Origin: Lachnospiraceae bacterium
Lineage (GTDB): Bacteria > Bacillota > Clostridia > Lachnospirales > Lachnospiraceae
Length of the DNA stretch: 64,000 nucleotides
Assembly (NCBI GenBank): GCA_017439665.1
Contig: JAFSIS010000070.1
Location: forward strand, 1 to 64,000
Direction of reading: 5' to 3'
In this document: in pieces, positions 43,707 to 52,661 of the stretch
Numbering within the stretch: the first letter of the stretch is position 1
Layout: every line of letters starts with the position of its first letter
Program-made: the position numbers and the translations under genes
Notes under the pieces: model-generated
What the model saw: only the letters and a program-made list of their open reading frames with translations
Database searches by the model: none
Told to the model about the DNA's origin: nothing

Positions 43707-45146
43707 ATGAAAGGGTTTTGGAATAAGCAGGAAAAGGATACCGGAGAAAAGCAGAAGAAAAAAATGAGCGGGAAAAAGAAGGTGCTTGTTGGTATCATCG
43801 TCATTCTGGCAGTAGTCGTTCTGGCTTCAGTGGTTAAGGGAATGAATGCAAAGCAGATAGTGACTACTGTGGCTGCAAAAAAGCAGGATATTTTTCAGAC
43901 TCTGGATACCAGCGGAACGGTAGTTTCAGAAAAAAACATGAACTATTATGCCCCGGTCAGTGCCAAAATAGGGGAGATCAGGGTAGAGAAGGGAGAAACG
44001 GTACAAGAGGGAGAGGCGGTTCTTACCTATGACCAGGACTCCATCGGTGATTTAAAGAAGATCACGGAGCTGAATTTGGCAGCCAGCAAGGGTGGTTACC
44101 AGGATAATATGGAAAAAAACGGCAAACAGCAGGCTCTGTATACGGAAGCCAGTGTGAATCTGGATGTACTTGAGCAGCAGATAGAGGATACCCAGGCTTA
44201 CATAGACAGTGTGCAGAAAAAGCTGGACGATAAAAAAGCGGAGCTTGCCCATTTTGGAAGTCTTCTGGAAATTTCCCGTATTGAATGGTCGAATCAGCAG
44301 GACAGTGATGAATACCAGAATCTTCTGATTTTAATTCAGCAAAATTCCTACGAACAGCAGAATGGAAAAGAGCTGCGTGAGCTAGAGGAAGAGATCAATA
44401 AGCATACCCGTATATTAAATGAATATAAAGAATATCTGTCGGAAATGAAATCCCAGAAGTCTTCCTCTGAGAGCAGCAAGTTAAGCTCCAGTGCCCAGAC
44501 TCAGCTTACTGCCAATGCAGAAGTTGAAGCCCTTAAGCTGGAAAATACCCTGGATGCCATTGCCGCCAATGAGCAGGGGATACTGGCAGAATTTAACGGT
44601 GTGGTAACTTCCATGGAGGCAGTTTCCGGAAAAACACCCCAGGAGGGAGAGCTTCTGTTTACCCTGGAAAGCCTGGAGGATGTGGCCGTATCCCTGTCTG
44701 TCAGCAAGTATGATCTGGAAAAGCTGAAAACCGGACAGGAAGCAAAGATTACCATTGCCGGAAAGACCTATGAGGGGCAGGTAGGAAGGATTGAACAGAT
44801 GGCCACTAAAAATGCCAATGGTGCTGCCGTGGTGGGCGTCTATCTGACCATCACCAACCCCGACCAGGATATTTTTCTGGGAGTGGAGGCTAAGACAGTT
44901 ATTTCCACAGGAGAAGTGAAGGATGCCATCACCATTCCCATGGAAGCGATCAATACAGATGTAGGCGGACAGTTCGTCTATGTGGTAAAGGATGGCTTTT
45001 TGGAGAAACGGAGCGTGGAGACGGGGCTTTCCACGGACCTGGAGATACAGATTGTCAGCGGTCTGGAAGAAGGAGAGCAGGTAGTGTCCACCAGTTCGGC
45101 AGAACTCACGGAAGGAATGGAAGTCACTGCTGTAGAGGCACAGTAG
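43707..45146 (+). CDS. HlyD/MacA-like membrane-fusion (adaptor) protein
   Basis: 479 residues. One N-terminal transmembrane helix (residues ~22-45) is followed by a biotinyl-lipoyl-like half (APVSAKIGEIRVEKGETVQEGE). A long coiled-coil hairpin (~125-270), the second lipoyl half (GILAEFNGVVTSMEAVSGKTPQEGE) and beta-barrel domains complete it. GGGAGAGA before MKGFW selects this start over an earlier ATG that overlaps the ATPase stop. It should bridge the permease to the cell wall side in export of peptides or toxic compounds. Confidence 0.92.
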   Translation: MKGFWNKQEKDTGEKQKKKMSGKKKVLVGIIVILAVVVLASVVKGMNAKQIVTTVAAKKQDIFQTLDTSGTVVSEKNMNYYAPVSAKIGEIRVEKGETVQEGEAVLTYDQDSIGDLKKITELNLAASKGGYQDNMEKNGKQQALYTEASVNLDVLEQQIEDTQAYIDSVQKKLDDKKAELAHFGSLLEISRIEWSNQQDSDEYQNLLILIQQNSYEQQNGKELRELEEEINKHTRILNEYKEYLSEMKSQKSSSESSKLSSSAQTQLTANAEVEALKLENTLDAIAANEQGILAEFNGVVTSMEAVSGKTPQEGELLFTLESLEDVAVSLSVSKYDLEKLKTGQEAKITIAGKTYEGQVGRIEQMATKNANGAAVVGVYLTITNPDQDIFLGVEAKTVISTGEVKDAITIPMEAINTDVGGQFVYVVKDGFLEKRSVETGLSTDLEIQIVSGLEEGEQVVSTSSAELTEGMEVTAVEAQ

Positions 45147-45157
45147 CGGAGGAAAAG

Positions 45158-46363
45158 ATGGCACAGATATGGGAATTCATCAAAATTGCATTTAAAAATA
45201 TAACCGGTAATAAGGGACGTTCCATTCTGACTATGCTGGGAATCATTATCGGTATTGCCTCTGTGATCATGGTCATGACTGTGGGAAACGGAGTAAAACA
45301 GCAGATCAGCGCCGAGATGGACAATATGGGAAACGGACAGATTATCATATATACTGAGGGAAAAGAAGGTGATATCCGGTTTACCAAAGAGGATTTTGAA
45401 CTGATCGAGGCAAAGGTGGAAAATGTCAGGGCAGTTACTCCCAGCTTAAACGGCTATGGTTTCGCTGCAGGCTCCAAGGGAGATGTAGAAGCCCGGGCAA
45501 TTGGCGGAAATACCGGAATTTTTTATTCCTCAAGTGATCCTATCGTGGCAGGGCGGTACTTTACGGAAGAGGAATGTAATCAGGCAAAAAAGCTGGGCAT
45601 CATTTCGGAAAGCGGGGCAAAGCAGCTCTTTGGAACCACCAATGTACTGGGCTTAAGCTTTGAGCTGAGTCTCAATGGGATCAGCCAGGATATTACGGTG
45701 GTGGGAATTCGACAGGACAGTACTTCCAGCATAATCAGTGGAGGGAATAGTCTGACGATTGAGGTACCTTATACAGTACTCGGCAATTACTATCAGTACT
45801 ATATTGAAGACTTCAGCCAGTTTTATGTCATTGCAGAATCCAATGTCTACAGCAGCCAGGTGGCAAAAAAAGCCATGACCTTAATGGAAAATAAGTATGC
45901 TGTCCAGGGGGAGGACATGATCAAAATGGAGAGCTTTGCGGATATTTCCAGTCAGATCAATACCTCCATGAGCATGGTGACCCTGTTTATTTCCTTCGTG
46001 GCAGCCATCTCCCTTCTGGTAGGGGGGATCGGTGTAATGAACATCATGCTGGTTTCCGTAACGGAAAGAACCAGAGAGATCGGTATCCGTAAGGCTTTGG
46101 GAGCCCGTACCGGCTCCATTCTTCTGCAGTTTCTGGCGGAGGCGGGGATGATCACCCTTCTGGGAGGAATCATTGGGATTTTCCTGGGGATATTGGGAGG
46201 TGTAGTGATCTGTGTAGCGGTGTTAAAGAGCACCCCTGCCATTTCGGTCGTAACGGTGCTGGGAGCTGCAGTATTCTCCTCCGGAGTAGGGCTCTTCTTC
46301 GGAATCTATCCGGCCAAAAAGGCGGCCCGTTTAAGTCCTATAGAAGCACTGAGACATGAATGA
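45158..46363 (+). CDS. MacB-like ABC permease (FtsX domain)
   Basis: 401 residues. An N-terminal helix (RSILTMLGIIIGIASVIMVMT), a large MacB extracytoplasmic domain (~45-260), and three C-terminal helices with the FtsX signature VTERTREIGIRKALGAR. GGAGG precedes the ATG. Completes the MacAB-like efflux set. Confidence 0.94.
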   Translation: MAQIWEFIKIAFKNITGNKGRSILTMLGIIIGIASVIMVMTVGNGVKQQISAEMDNMGNGQIIIYTEGKEGDIRFTKEDFELIEAKVENVRAVTPSLNGYGFAAGSKGDVEARAIGGNTGIFYSSSDPIVAGRYFTEEECNQAKKLGIISESGAKQLFGTTNVLGLSFELSLNGISQDITVVGIRQDSTSSIISGGNSLTIEVPYTVLGNYYQYYIEDFSQFYVIAESNVYSSQVAKKAMTLMENKYAVQGEDMIKMESFADISSQINTSMSMVTLFISFVAAISLLVGGIGVMNIMLVSVTERTREIGIRKALGARTGSILLQFLAEAGMITLLGGIIGIFLGILGGVVICVAVLKSTPAISVVTVLGAAVFSSGVGLFFGIYPAKKAARLSPIEALRHE

Positions 46364-46421
46364 TATAAGGATGAAATTGTCTTTACCTGCTTTCGCCTGT
46401 CTACCGGTGGGGCGGTAGAGA

Positions 46422-46450
46422 TTGCTAACCTCTTAGTTTAGTGCTATAAT
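46422..46450 (+). promoter_or_regulatory. Promoter of gdpP-rplI-dnaB
   Basis: TTGCTA (46422-46427), a 17-base spacer, TATAAT (46445-46450). Confidence 0.6.
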
Positions 46451-46535
46451 AGCTCCATATACGTTGATTTAGAAGACGATGAATGATCAAAATAGATGAG
46501 TATGATGTGGGCTCAGTACGAGATGTGAGGTTAAA

Positions 46536-48590
46536 ATGAAGAATAAAAATAAGATCAAGATGAAAGGCATGCTGCGTACATACCTGCAGGCTTCCCTTTA
46601 TCTGGGAATCCTGCTGGCAGCAGTCAATCTGGCAGTATATTTATTTGATTATCGGGGAGGCTTATTGCTTTCCTGTTTTGTGTTGCTGTATTTTGCGATT
46701 ACCCTGTATTTATTCTGGAACAGCAAAACGGTGGTGATGACGGAGCTGATCAGCTTTGCTACGGAATATGGGCAGATTCAGCGCCAGCTCTTACGGGAGC
46801 TGGAGCTTCCTTATGCCCTTTTGGATGACAGGGGAAGGATCATCTGGACCAATGAGGCCTGGGAGCAGGTTACCCACAAGCCCAAAGGATATTCCAAGCC
46901 CTTGACAACCCTGTTTCCGGATCTTTTGGTGGATAAACTCCTGGGGGAAGAAGGAGAAGGGGAGACACAGCTTTCTTATGAAGGAAGCGAGTATTCCGTT
47001 AAGCTGAAAAAGATCTCCCTGAAGGAAATGGCAAAAAACAGTGATATCATCAGTCCCGATGGCTATGACGGCTATCTCATTGCCGTATATCTCTTTGATG
47101 AGACAGCCCTGAGGATTGCCTTACGGGAGAATGATAACCAGTCTCTTACCGTAGGCATGATCTACCTGGATAATTATGAAGAGGCACTGGAAAGCGTGGA
47201 AGAGGTAAGGCGATCCCTGCTGATTGCCCTGATCGACCGAAAGGTGAACAAATATATTGCTGCCCAGGACGGCATCTGTAAAAAACTGGAAAAAGACAAA
47301 TACTTTATTATTTTAAGAAAAGAATCAGTAACTCAGCTTCAGAACAGTCGTTTTGATCTGTTGGATGAGGTAAAGACCGTGAACATCGGTAATGAGATGG
47401 CAGTGACCTTAAGTATCGGTATCGGTCTGGATGGACTGACCTATGCCCAGAATTATGAGTTTGCCAGAACCTCAGTGGATCTGGCACTGGGCCGTGGCGG
47501 AGATCAGGCAGTGGTAAAAACTCCTGAGGGAATCCGATACTACGGAGGAAAGAGCCAGCAGGTGGAAAAGAGTACCCGGGTAAAGGCGAGGGTAAAGGCA
47601 CACGCTCTTCGGGAAATTATTTCTACCAAGGATACGGTTATCGTTATGGGGCACAGACTGGCAGATGTGGACAGCTTTGGTGCTGCCGTGGGTATCTGGA
47701 GAATAGCCAGGAGTCTGGACAGAAAGGCTCATATTGTATTGAATCAGGCTACTGCCTCAGTGCAGCCTCTGGTGGATATGTTCCGGGATAATGACAACTA
47801 TGATCCGGATATGATCGTCACCAGTACACAGGCTCTGGAACTGGCAGTGAACAATGCCGTGCTGGTAGTTGTAGATGTAAATAAACCCAGTATTACCGAA
47901 TGCCCTGAGCTTTTGAAACTGTGCAAGTCCATTGTGGTACTGGATCATCACAGGCAGGGCTCAGAGACCATTGAAAATGCCACACTTTCTTATGTAGAGG
48001 CCTACGCCTCTTCTACCTGTGAAATGGTATCAGAAATTTTACAGTATATCAATGATGGCGTGAAGGTCAGAAGTGATGAGGCTGACTGCATGTATTCCGG
48101 TATTATGATCGATACCAATAATTTTACCAGCAAGACGGGAGTAAGAACCTTTGAGGCTGCAGCCTTCTTACGCAGATGTGGTGCGGATATGACCAGAGTA
48201 AGGAAGCTGTTCAGAGACGATGCTCAGGATTATAAAGCCAGAGCTGACGCGGTAAGTCAGGCAGAGATCTATAAAACGGATTATGCTATTTCCGTATTGA
48301 ACAGTGAAGGGCTGCACAGCCCTACCGTTGTAGGTGCACAGGCAGCCAATGAGCTTTTAAATATCAGAGGCATAAAAGCCAGCTTTATCCTGACCGAATA
48401 CCAGGGAACGATCTATGTCAGTGCCAGATCCATCGATGAGCTGAATGTTCAGGTGGTCATGGAACGTCTGGGCGGCGGCGGTCATCAGACCATAGCCGGT
48501 TGTCAGCTGGAAGGAATTTCTACCCAGGAGGGAATCAGCCGGATCAAGGCCTGTCTGGACGAAATGCTGGAAGAGGGAGAAATTGCGTAA
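46536..48590 (+). CDS. gdpP: Cyclic-di-AMP phosphodiesterase GdpP
   Basis: 684 residues: two N-terminal helices, a PAS-like region (~80-180), a degenerate GGDEF region (~180-320) without the GGDEF signature, then a DHH/DHHA1 phosphodiesterase. Metal motifs MGHRLADVDS, VVLDHHRQ and MIDTNNF and the DHHA1 motif GGGGHQTIAG are all present. It degrades c-di-AMP at the membrane. GAGG precedes the ATG. The gene order gdpP-rplI-dnaB is conserved in Firmicutes. Confidence 0.95.
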   Translation: MKNKNKIKMKGMLRTYLQASLYLGILLAAVNLAVYLFDYRGGLLLSCFVLLYFAITLYLFWNSKTVVMTELISFATEYGQIQRQLLRELELPYALLDDRGRIIWTNEAWEQVTHKPKGYSKPLTTLFPDLLVDKLLGEEGEGETQLSYEGSEYSVKLKKISLKEMAKNSDIISPDGYDGYLIAVYLFDETALRIALRENDNQSLTVGMIYLDNYEEALESVEEVRRSLLIALIDRKVNKYIAAQDGICKKLEKDKYFIILRKESVTQLQNSRFDLLDEVKTVNIGNEMAVTLSIGIGLDGLTYAQNYEFARTSVDLALGRGGDQAVVKTPEGIRYYGGKSQQVEKSTRVKARVKAHALREIISTKDTVIVMGHRLADVDSFGAAVGIWRIARSLDRKAHIVLNQATASVQPLVDMFRDNDNYDPDMIVTSTQALELAVNNAVLVVVDVNKPSITECPELLKLCKSIVVLDHHRQGSETIENATLSYVEAYASSTCEMVSEILQYINDGVKVRSDEADCMYSGIMIDTNNFTSKTGVRTFEAAAFLRRCGADMTRVRKLFRDDAQDYKARADAVSQAEIYKTDYAISVLNSEGLHSPTVVGAQAANELLNIRGIKASFILTEYQGTIYVSARSIDELNVQVVMERLGGGGHQTIAGCQLEGISTQEGISRIKACLDEMLEEGEIA

Positions 48591-48642
48591 AGAGATTGGC
48601 AGATAATAACTATTTCATAAAAGCAGAGGAGTGGAGAAAAAT

Positions 48643-49092
48643 ATGAAAATCATATTATTACAGGACGTAAAAACACTGGGAAAAAAGGGAGATATTATTG
48701 AGGCCAATGATGGCTATGCAAGAAACTATATTCTGCCTAAAAAACTGGGTGTAGAGGCCACCTCTAAAAACCTGAATGACTTGAAATTACAGAAGAATAA
48801 TGAAGCCAGGATAGCTCAGGAGCAGCTGGAGGCGGCTCAGGCACTGGCTAAAGATCTGGAAGCTAAAGAAGTGATCGTAAAGATCAAGGCTGGTGAGGGT
48901 GGAAAGGTTTTTGGTTCCGTATCTACCAAGGAAATCGCAGCGGCCTTTAAGGAGCAGTGCGGAGTGGAAGTGGATAAGAAGAAAATCCAGCTGGAGGAAG
49001 CAATTAAAAGCTTCGGTGTCTATAAGGTAAATATCAAATTACACCCTAAGGTGACCGGAGTATTGACGGTGAAGGTACAGGAAAAGAATTAA
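48643..49092 (+). CDS. rplI: 50S ribosomal protein L9
   Basis: 149 residues. MKIILLQDVKTLGKKGDIIEANDGYARNYILPK is the diagnostic N-terminal domain, then the long helix and C-terminal domain (IKLHPKVTGVLTVKV). The ATG at 48643 with GGAG upstream fits the family start. Confidence 0.97.
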   Translation: MKIILLQDVKTLGKKGDIIEANDGYARNYILPKKLGVEATSKNLNDLKLQKNNEARIAQEQLEAAQALAKDLEAKEVIVKIKAGEGGKVFGSVSTKEIAAAFKEQCGVEVDKKKIQLEEAIKSFGVYKVNIKLHPKVTGVLTVKVQEKN

Positions 49093-49149
49093 CCGGATGA
49101 GGGATGGCTGTAGAAAATGCAGGACAGCCATCCGGAGAGGAAGAAGCAG

Positions 49150-50493
49150 ATGGCAGCAGCAGATGAAGCCATAATCAAGAGGGTATTGCCCCACAGTATT
49201 GAAGCAGAACAGTCGGTGATCGGCTCCATGATATTAGACCGTGAAGCGATTATCGTGGCTTCTGAATTGATCACAGGAGAAGATTTTTACAATAAGCAGT
49301 ATGGTGTGGTCTTTACCTCCATGGTAGAGCTTCATGAAGAGGGAAAACCGGTAGACCTGGTAACCTTACAGGACAGACTGAAGGAAAAGGATGTTCCCGG
49401 TGAGGTCAGCAGCCTGGAATTTATCCGGGATATTCTTACTGCCGTTCCTACCTCTGCCAATATTAAATCCTATGCGAACATCGTTGCAGAGAAATCTGTT
49501 CTCAGAAAGCTGATCCGCCTCAATGAAGATATTGCCAACCAGTGCTACAGCGGCAAGGAAGGGATGGAGGATATTCTGGAGGATGCGGAAAAGCGCATAT
49601 TTGAGCTGGTGCAGAAGCGGAATTCCGGTGAATTCGTTCCCATCCGCCAGGTGGTGATGAACGCTCTGGAAAAGATTGAGGCGGCTTCCAAAAATTCAGG
49701 AAGAGTGACCGGCATTGCCACAGGCTTTCTGGATCTGGATTATAAAACCTCGGGCATGCAGCCGGCAGATCTGGTGCTCATCGCTGCCCGTCCTTCCATG
49801 GGAAAAACGGCTTTTGTATTGAACATTGCCCAGCATGTGGCTTTCCGTCTGAAAGAGGCAGTTGCTATCTTCAGCCTGGAAATGTCCAAGGAGCAGCTGG
49901 TGAACCGTATGTTTTCCCTGGAATCCAACGTGGATGCCCAGAATTTACGAAACGGTACCTTAAATGAAGAAGAGTGGGAGAAGCTGATCGAAAGTGCAGG
50001 AGTTATCGGTAAGTCCAAATTGATCATTGATGACACCGCAGGTATCAGTATATCGGAGCTGAGGAGCAAATGCCGTAAATTCAAGCTGGAGCAGGATATC
50101 AAGATGATCATTATCGACTATCTCCAGCTGATGTCCGGCAGCGGCAGAAGTGAATCCAGGCAGCAGGAGATTTCAGAGATCTCCCGTTCCCTGAAAAAGC
50201 TGGCCCGTGAGCTGAATGTGCCGGTACTGGCTCTGTCACAGCTGAGTCGTGCGGTAGAACAGAGACCGGATCACCGTCCCATGATGTCGGATCTTCGAGA
50301 GTCCGGTGCCATTGAGCAGGATGCTGATGTGGTCATGTTCATCTATCGTGACGACTATTACCATAAGGATAGTGAGAAAAAAGGAATTTCGGAAATCATT
50401 ATCGGAAAACAGAGAAATGGCCCCATTGGAACCGTGGAGCTGGTATGGCTTCCGGAATACACCAAATTTGCCAATAAAGAACGGGATTACTGA
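49150..50493 (+). CDS. dnaB: Replicative DNA helicase DnaB
   Basis: 447 residues. N-terminal domain (LPHSIEAEQSVIGSMILD), linker, and RecA-like motor with Walker A ARPSMGKTAF, Walker B IIIDYLQLM and the SDLRESGAIEQDADVVMFIYR block. It is the ring helicase at the replication fork. The ATG at 49150, after AGGAAGAAGC, is preferred to one 33 bases earlier without a site. Confidence 0.96.
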   Translation: MAAADEAIIKRVLPHSIEAEQSVIGSMILDREAIIVASELITGEDFYNKQYGVVFTSMVELHEEGKPVDLVTLQDRLKEKDVPGEVSSLEFIRDILTAVPTSANIKSYANIVAEKSVLRKLIRLNEDIANQCYSGKEGMEDILEDAEKRIFELVQKRNSGEFVPIRQVVMNALEKIEAASKNSGRVTGIATGFLDLDYKTSGMQPADLVLIAARPSMGKTAFVLNIAQHVAFRLKEAVAIFSLEMSKEQLVNRMFSLESNVDAQNLRNGTLNEEEWEKLIESAGVIGKSKLIIDDTAGISISELRSKCRKFKLEQDIKMIIIDYLQLMSGSGRSESRQQEISEISRSLKKLARELNVPVLALSQLSRAVEQRPDHRPMMSDLRESGAIEQDADVVMFIYRDDYYHKDSEKKGISEIIIGKQRNGPIGTVELVWLPEYTKFANKERDY

Positions 50494-50609
50494 TTGTAAA
50501 GAATTTTGGACAACACCTCCTGTTTTCTACAGTTTTTTACATTGGAGATATGTTACGCTTTTAAAAAGATATAAAGAACCAAAGTCTAAAGCGGTGGATG
50601 GAGGAAAAG

Positions 50610-50927
50610 ATGGAAAAAGAGCGTTACATGGTTTTTGATAATGAAAAAGGGGTGCTTCTGCCTCTGAAACAGGAGAACAGGGCTCTGTCTACAGAAGAGG
50701 TGAATGAAAAGGCAGAAAAGATTCAGCTGCTGTTAAAGAGTCTGATCCGACAGACGGCCCGGGAAACCGTTCGGGAATATGACCTTCAGATAAAGGAAGA
50801 GTTAAAGCATTTTGAAGATGTGCAGGAAAAACGCTGGGAGCAGATGGAGAAGCATTTTAGAAGTATCGATGAAAGCATAAGAGAAAAGCAGAATCTTGGC
50901 AAAAGAAAAAAGCATTCATTTTTTTGA
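50610..50927 (+). CDS. Small coiled-coil protein of unknown function
   Basis: 105 residues, not recognised. After a short N-terminal part (VFDNEKGVLLPLKQE) the rest is one charged amphipathic helix rich in Glu, Lys, Arg and Gln, likely a coiled coil. GGAGG five bases before the ATG at 50610 supports translation. It follows dnaB by about 115 bp on the same strand. The last codons overlap the terminator hairpin. Confidence 0.6.
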   Translation: MEKERYMVFDNEKGVLLPLKQENRALSTEEVNEKAEKIQLLLKSLIRQTARETVREYDLQIKEELKHFEDVQEKRWEQMEKHFRSIDESIREKQNLGKRKKHSFF

Positions 50928-50936
50928 ATGCTTTTT
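50906..50936. terminator. Bidirectional terminator
   Basis: AAAAAGCATTCA and TGAATGCTTTTT form a stem with A and T tracts on either side. It serves the coiled-coil gene (+) and the ferredoxin gene (-). Confidence 0.75.
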
Positions 50937-50999
50937 CTCGTCATTTCTACTGATATTCTTCAGGCTCCCTATGTAGAAGCCGCTTCTCACGAAAGTGAA

Positions 51000-51170
51000 T
51001 TAGCCCTGGGAAATAGCACCTACAGGACAAACTGCCTCGCAAGAACCACAGTCAATACATGCGCCTGCATCAATATTGTACTGAGAATCACCAGCAGAAA
51101 TACAGGTAACAGGACACTGAGGTTCACAAGCACCACACATAATGCAAGCATCACTAATTACATAAGCCAT
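51000..51170 (-). CDS. 2[4Fe-4S] ferredoxin, 56 residues
   Basis: The short minus-strand frame begins MAYVISDACIMCGACEPQCP and contains a second CxxCxxCxxxCP set (CIDCGSCEAVCP), so it holds eight cluster Cys in two motifs, the classic clostridial ferredoxin. GGAGG lies eight bases before the ATG. It is downstream of pflA on the same strand but has its own promoter. It could supply electrons to the PFL-activating radical SAM enzyme or serve general fermentation metabolism. Confidence 0.93.
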   Translation of the reverse strand: MAYVISDACIMCGACEPQCPVTCISAGDSQYNIDAGACIDCGSCEAVCPVGAISQG

Positions 51171-51207
51171 AATAAAATCCTCCTTTGCTTTTCATTCCTA
51201 CGTGTTA

Positions 51208-51236
51208 ATTTTAATACAAACGACTCTATAATACAA
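51208..51236 (-). promoter_or_regulatory. Ferredoxin promoter
   Basis: On the minus strand TTGTAT (51236-51231), a 17-base spacer, TAAAAT (51213-51208). Confidence 0.5.
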
Positions 51237-51261
51237 TAGGAAAAAGCAAGAATTAATGTAT

Positions 51262-52038
51262 TTAATCTGATACCACATTATGATATTCTTTCATTTCATT
51301 ACGCCGTATTTTGATGCCCTTAAGAACATGCAGCTTTAGCTCGCGGAGTTTTTCCTTGTCCATGGCAGGAACATCCTTGAGGCGGTATTCCATACCCAAT
51401 TCTTCATATTTTTTTACCCCCATAACGTGGTAGGGGAGTAAATCCAGTGCCTGGAGATTGGACAGTCCACCAATAAAATAACCCAGTGCTCTCAGGGCCT
51501 CCGGATTATCGGTGATACCGGGGACGACAACATGGCGGATCCAGGTAGGAACCTTCTTTTTATTCAGATAACGGGCAAATTTTAAGATATTCTTATTGGA
51601 TCTTCCCGTTAATTCCTTATGTTTTTGACCGTTAATATGTTTAATATCCAGCATGACCAGATCCGTAAGCGCCAGAAGCGTCTTCAGTTTTTTCTTAAAC
51701 TCTTTGGAGTCAGGATCGAAGGCAATACCTGAAGTATCGATACAGGTATGGATATTTTTTTCCTTAGCAAGGGTAAACAGCTCGATCAGAAAATCCATCT
51801 GGCAGAGTGGTTCGCCACCGGTGACGGTGATACCGCCATTTCGATAAAAATCAATGTTTCTTTCATACTGCTCGATAAGATAATCCGGCTCCATCAGCTT
51901 TCCTTCAGAAAATTCCCAGGTATCCGGATTGTGGCAGTAGGCACACCGTAAGGGGCAGCCCTGGAGAAAAATAACGTATCTTACGCCCGGTCCGTCTACG
52001 GTACCGAAGCTTTCAAGTGAATGAATTCTTCCTTTCAT
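51262..52038 (-). CDS. pflA: Pyruvate formate-lyase activating enzyme
   Basis: 258 residues. The radical SAM motif is in LQGCPLRCAYCHNPDTW and the SAM-binding motif is VTGGEPL. The protein opens GRIHSLESFGTVDGPGVRYV, diagnostic of PflA. It abstracts hydrogen from the glycyl radical site of PFL. GGGGAG before MKGRI selects this start. It lies downstream of the separate glycyl-radical-domain gene, after a terminator-like stem. Its target here would be an 80-residue protein instead of the C-terminus of PflB. Confidence 0.95.
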   Translation of the reverse strand: MKGRIHSLESFGTVDGPGVRYVIFLQGCPLRCAYCHNPDTWEFSEGKLMEPDYLIEQYERNIDFYRNGGITVTGGEPLCQMDFLIELFTLAKEKNIHTCIDTSGIAFDPDSKEFKKKLKTLLALTDLVMLDIKHINGQKHKELTGRSNKNILKFARYLNKKKVPTWIRHVVVPGITDNPEALRALGYFIGGLSNLQALDLLPYHVMGVKKYEELGMEYRLKDVPAMDKEKLRELKLHVLKGIKIRRNEMKEYHNVVSD

Positions 52039-52093
52039 ATATCTCCCCTGCATATTACAAATATAGCTTGTAACACTGCTTAAATATAAGTGA

Positions 52094-52131
52094 AAAATGG
52101 AAAAGATACCGGCCTGATCCGGCCGGTATCT
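52094..52131 (-). terminator. Terminator between the glycyl-radical subunit and pflA
   Basis: AGATACCGGCC and GGCCGGTATCT form an 11-bp stem with a six-base loop; on the minus strand a TTTT follows. Confidence 0.7.
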
Positions 52132-52142
52132 GTAAGCTGCTG

Positions 52143-52385
52143 TTAAACAGTAGTGTGGAAAGTACGATTGATCACATCTGTCTGCTGTTCAGGAGTTAAT
52201 TTAATAAAATTAACTGCATATCCGGAAACACGAATGGTCAGCTGAGGATATTTCTCAGGATGTTTCTGAGCATCCAGTAAGGTATCTCTGTTTAATACGT
52301 TTACATTCAGATGGTGTCCGCCTTTAGTTGCGTAACCATCCAATAAAGCTACTAAGTTGTCAACCTGTGCATTTGCATTTTCCAT
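52143..52385 (-). CDS. Stand-alone glycyl radical domain of pyruvate formate-lyase (GrcA/YfiD-like)
   Basis: 80 residues. [33 protein letters not shown] and [15 protein letters not shown] match the last ~80 residues of E. coli PflB, including the radical Gly in RVSGYAV. GGAGG ten bases before the ATG shows independent translation. In E. coli the related YfiD/GrcA rescues PflB cut at the glycyl radical. Here the PflB gene itself lacks this domain, so this protein is probably an obligatory subunit, not a spare part. Third gene of the pfl run. Confidence 0.9.
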   Translation of the reverse strand: MENANAQVDNLVALLDGYATKGGHHLNVNVLNRDTLLDAQKHPEKYPQLTIRVSGYAVNFIKLTPEQQTDVINRTFHTTV

Positions 52386-52441
52386 AATATAAAATCCTCC
52401 ATTTTCTAAAAATTGTGGTAATCCTCCAGAGATTTGGGTGA

Positions 52442-52651
52442 TTACAGGTTTGTATAATCGTCCAGACCCTGTTCCAGAGTCGGAACGCTGCAGGCCAGAG
52501 GTGTTCTCGAACAGTCGGAACAACCCATAGTCTGTACCTTTTTTCCGGTATCTATACTGGTGTCTACATCGGCATTGATATGGCCTACACCTTTTGCAAT
52601 ACTGGCATCCAGCATGGCAACAAGGTCATCGATCATTTTACTCTCGTCCAT
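52442..52651 (-). CDS. 69-residue protein between the PFL core and its radical domain
   Basis: No family recognised. The first ~30 residues ([21 protein letters not shown]) resemble the start of the glycyl radical protein downstream ([21 protein letters not shown]), so it looks like a diverged duplicate of the linker region. In place of the radical loop there is [12 protein letters not shown], a CxxC plus a third Cys, then a short acidic tail. AGAAGG five bases before the ATG and a ten-base gap to the PFL stop indicate coupled translation. It may be a structural link, a cluster-binding or a redox-regulatory subunit. Confidence 0.7.
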   Translation of the reverse strand: MDESKMIDDLVAMLDASIAKGVGHINADVDTSIDTGKKVQTMGCSDCSRTPLACSVPTLEQGLDDYTNL

Positions 52652-52661
52652 AGGCACCTTC

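Noticed and set aside
50928..51239. A 103-codon plus-strand frame after the coiled-coil gene
   Set aside because: It is antisense to the clear 56-residue ferredoxin gene on the minus strand, whose Cys codons explain its composition.
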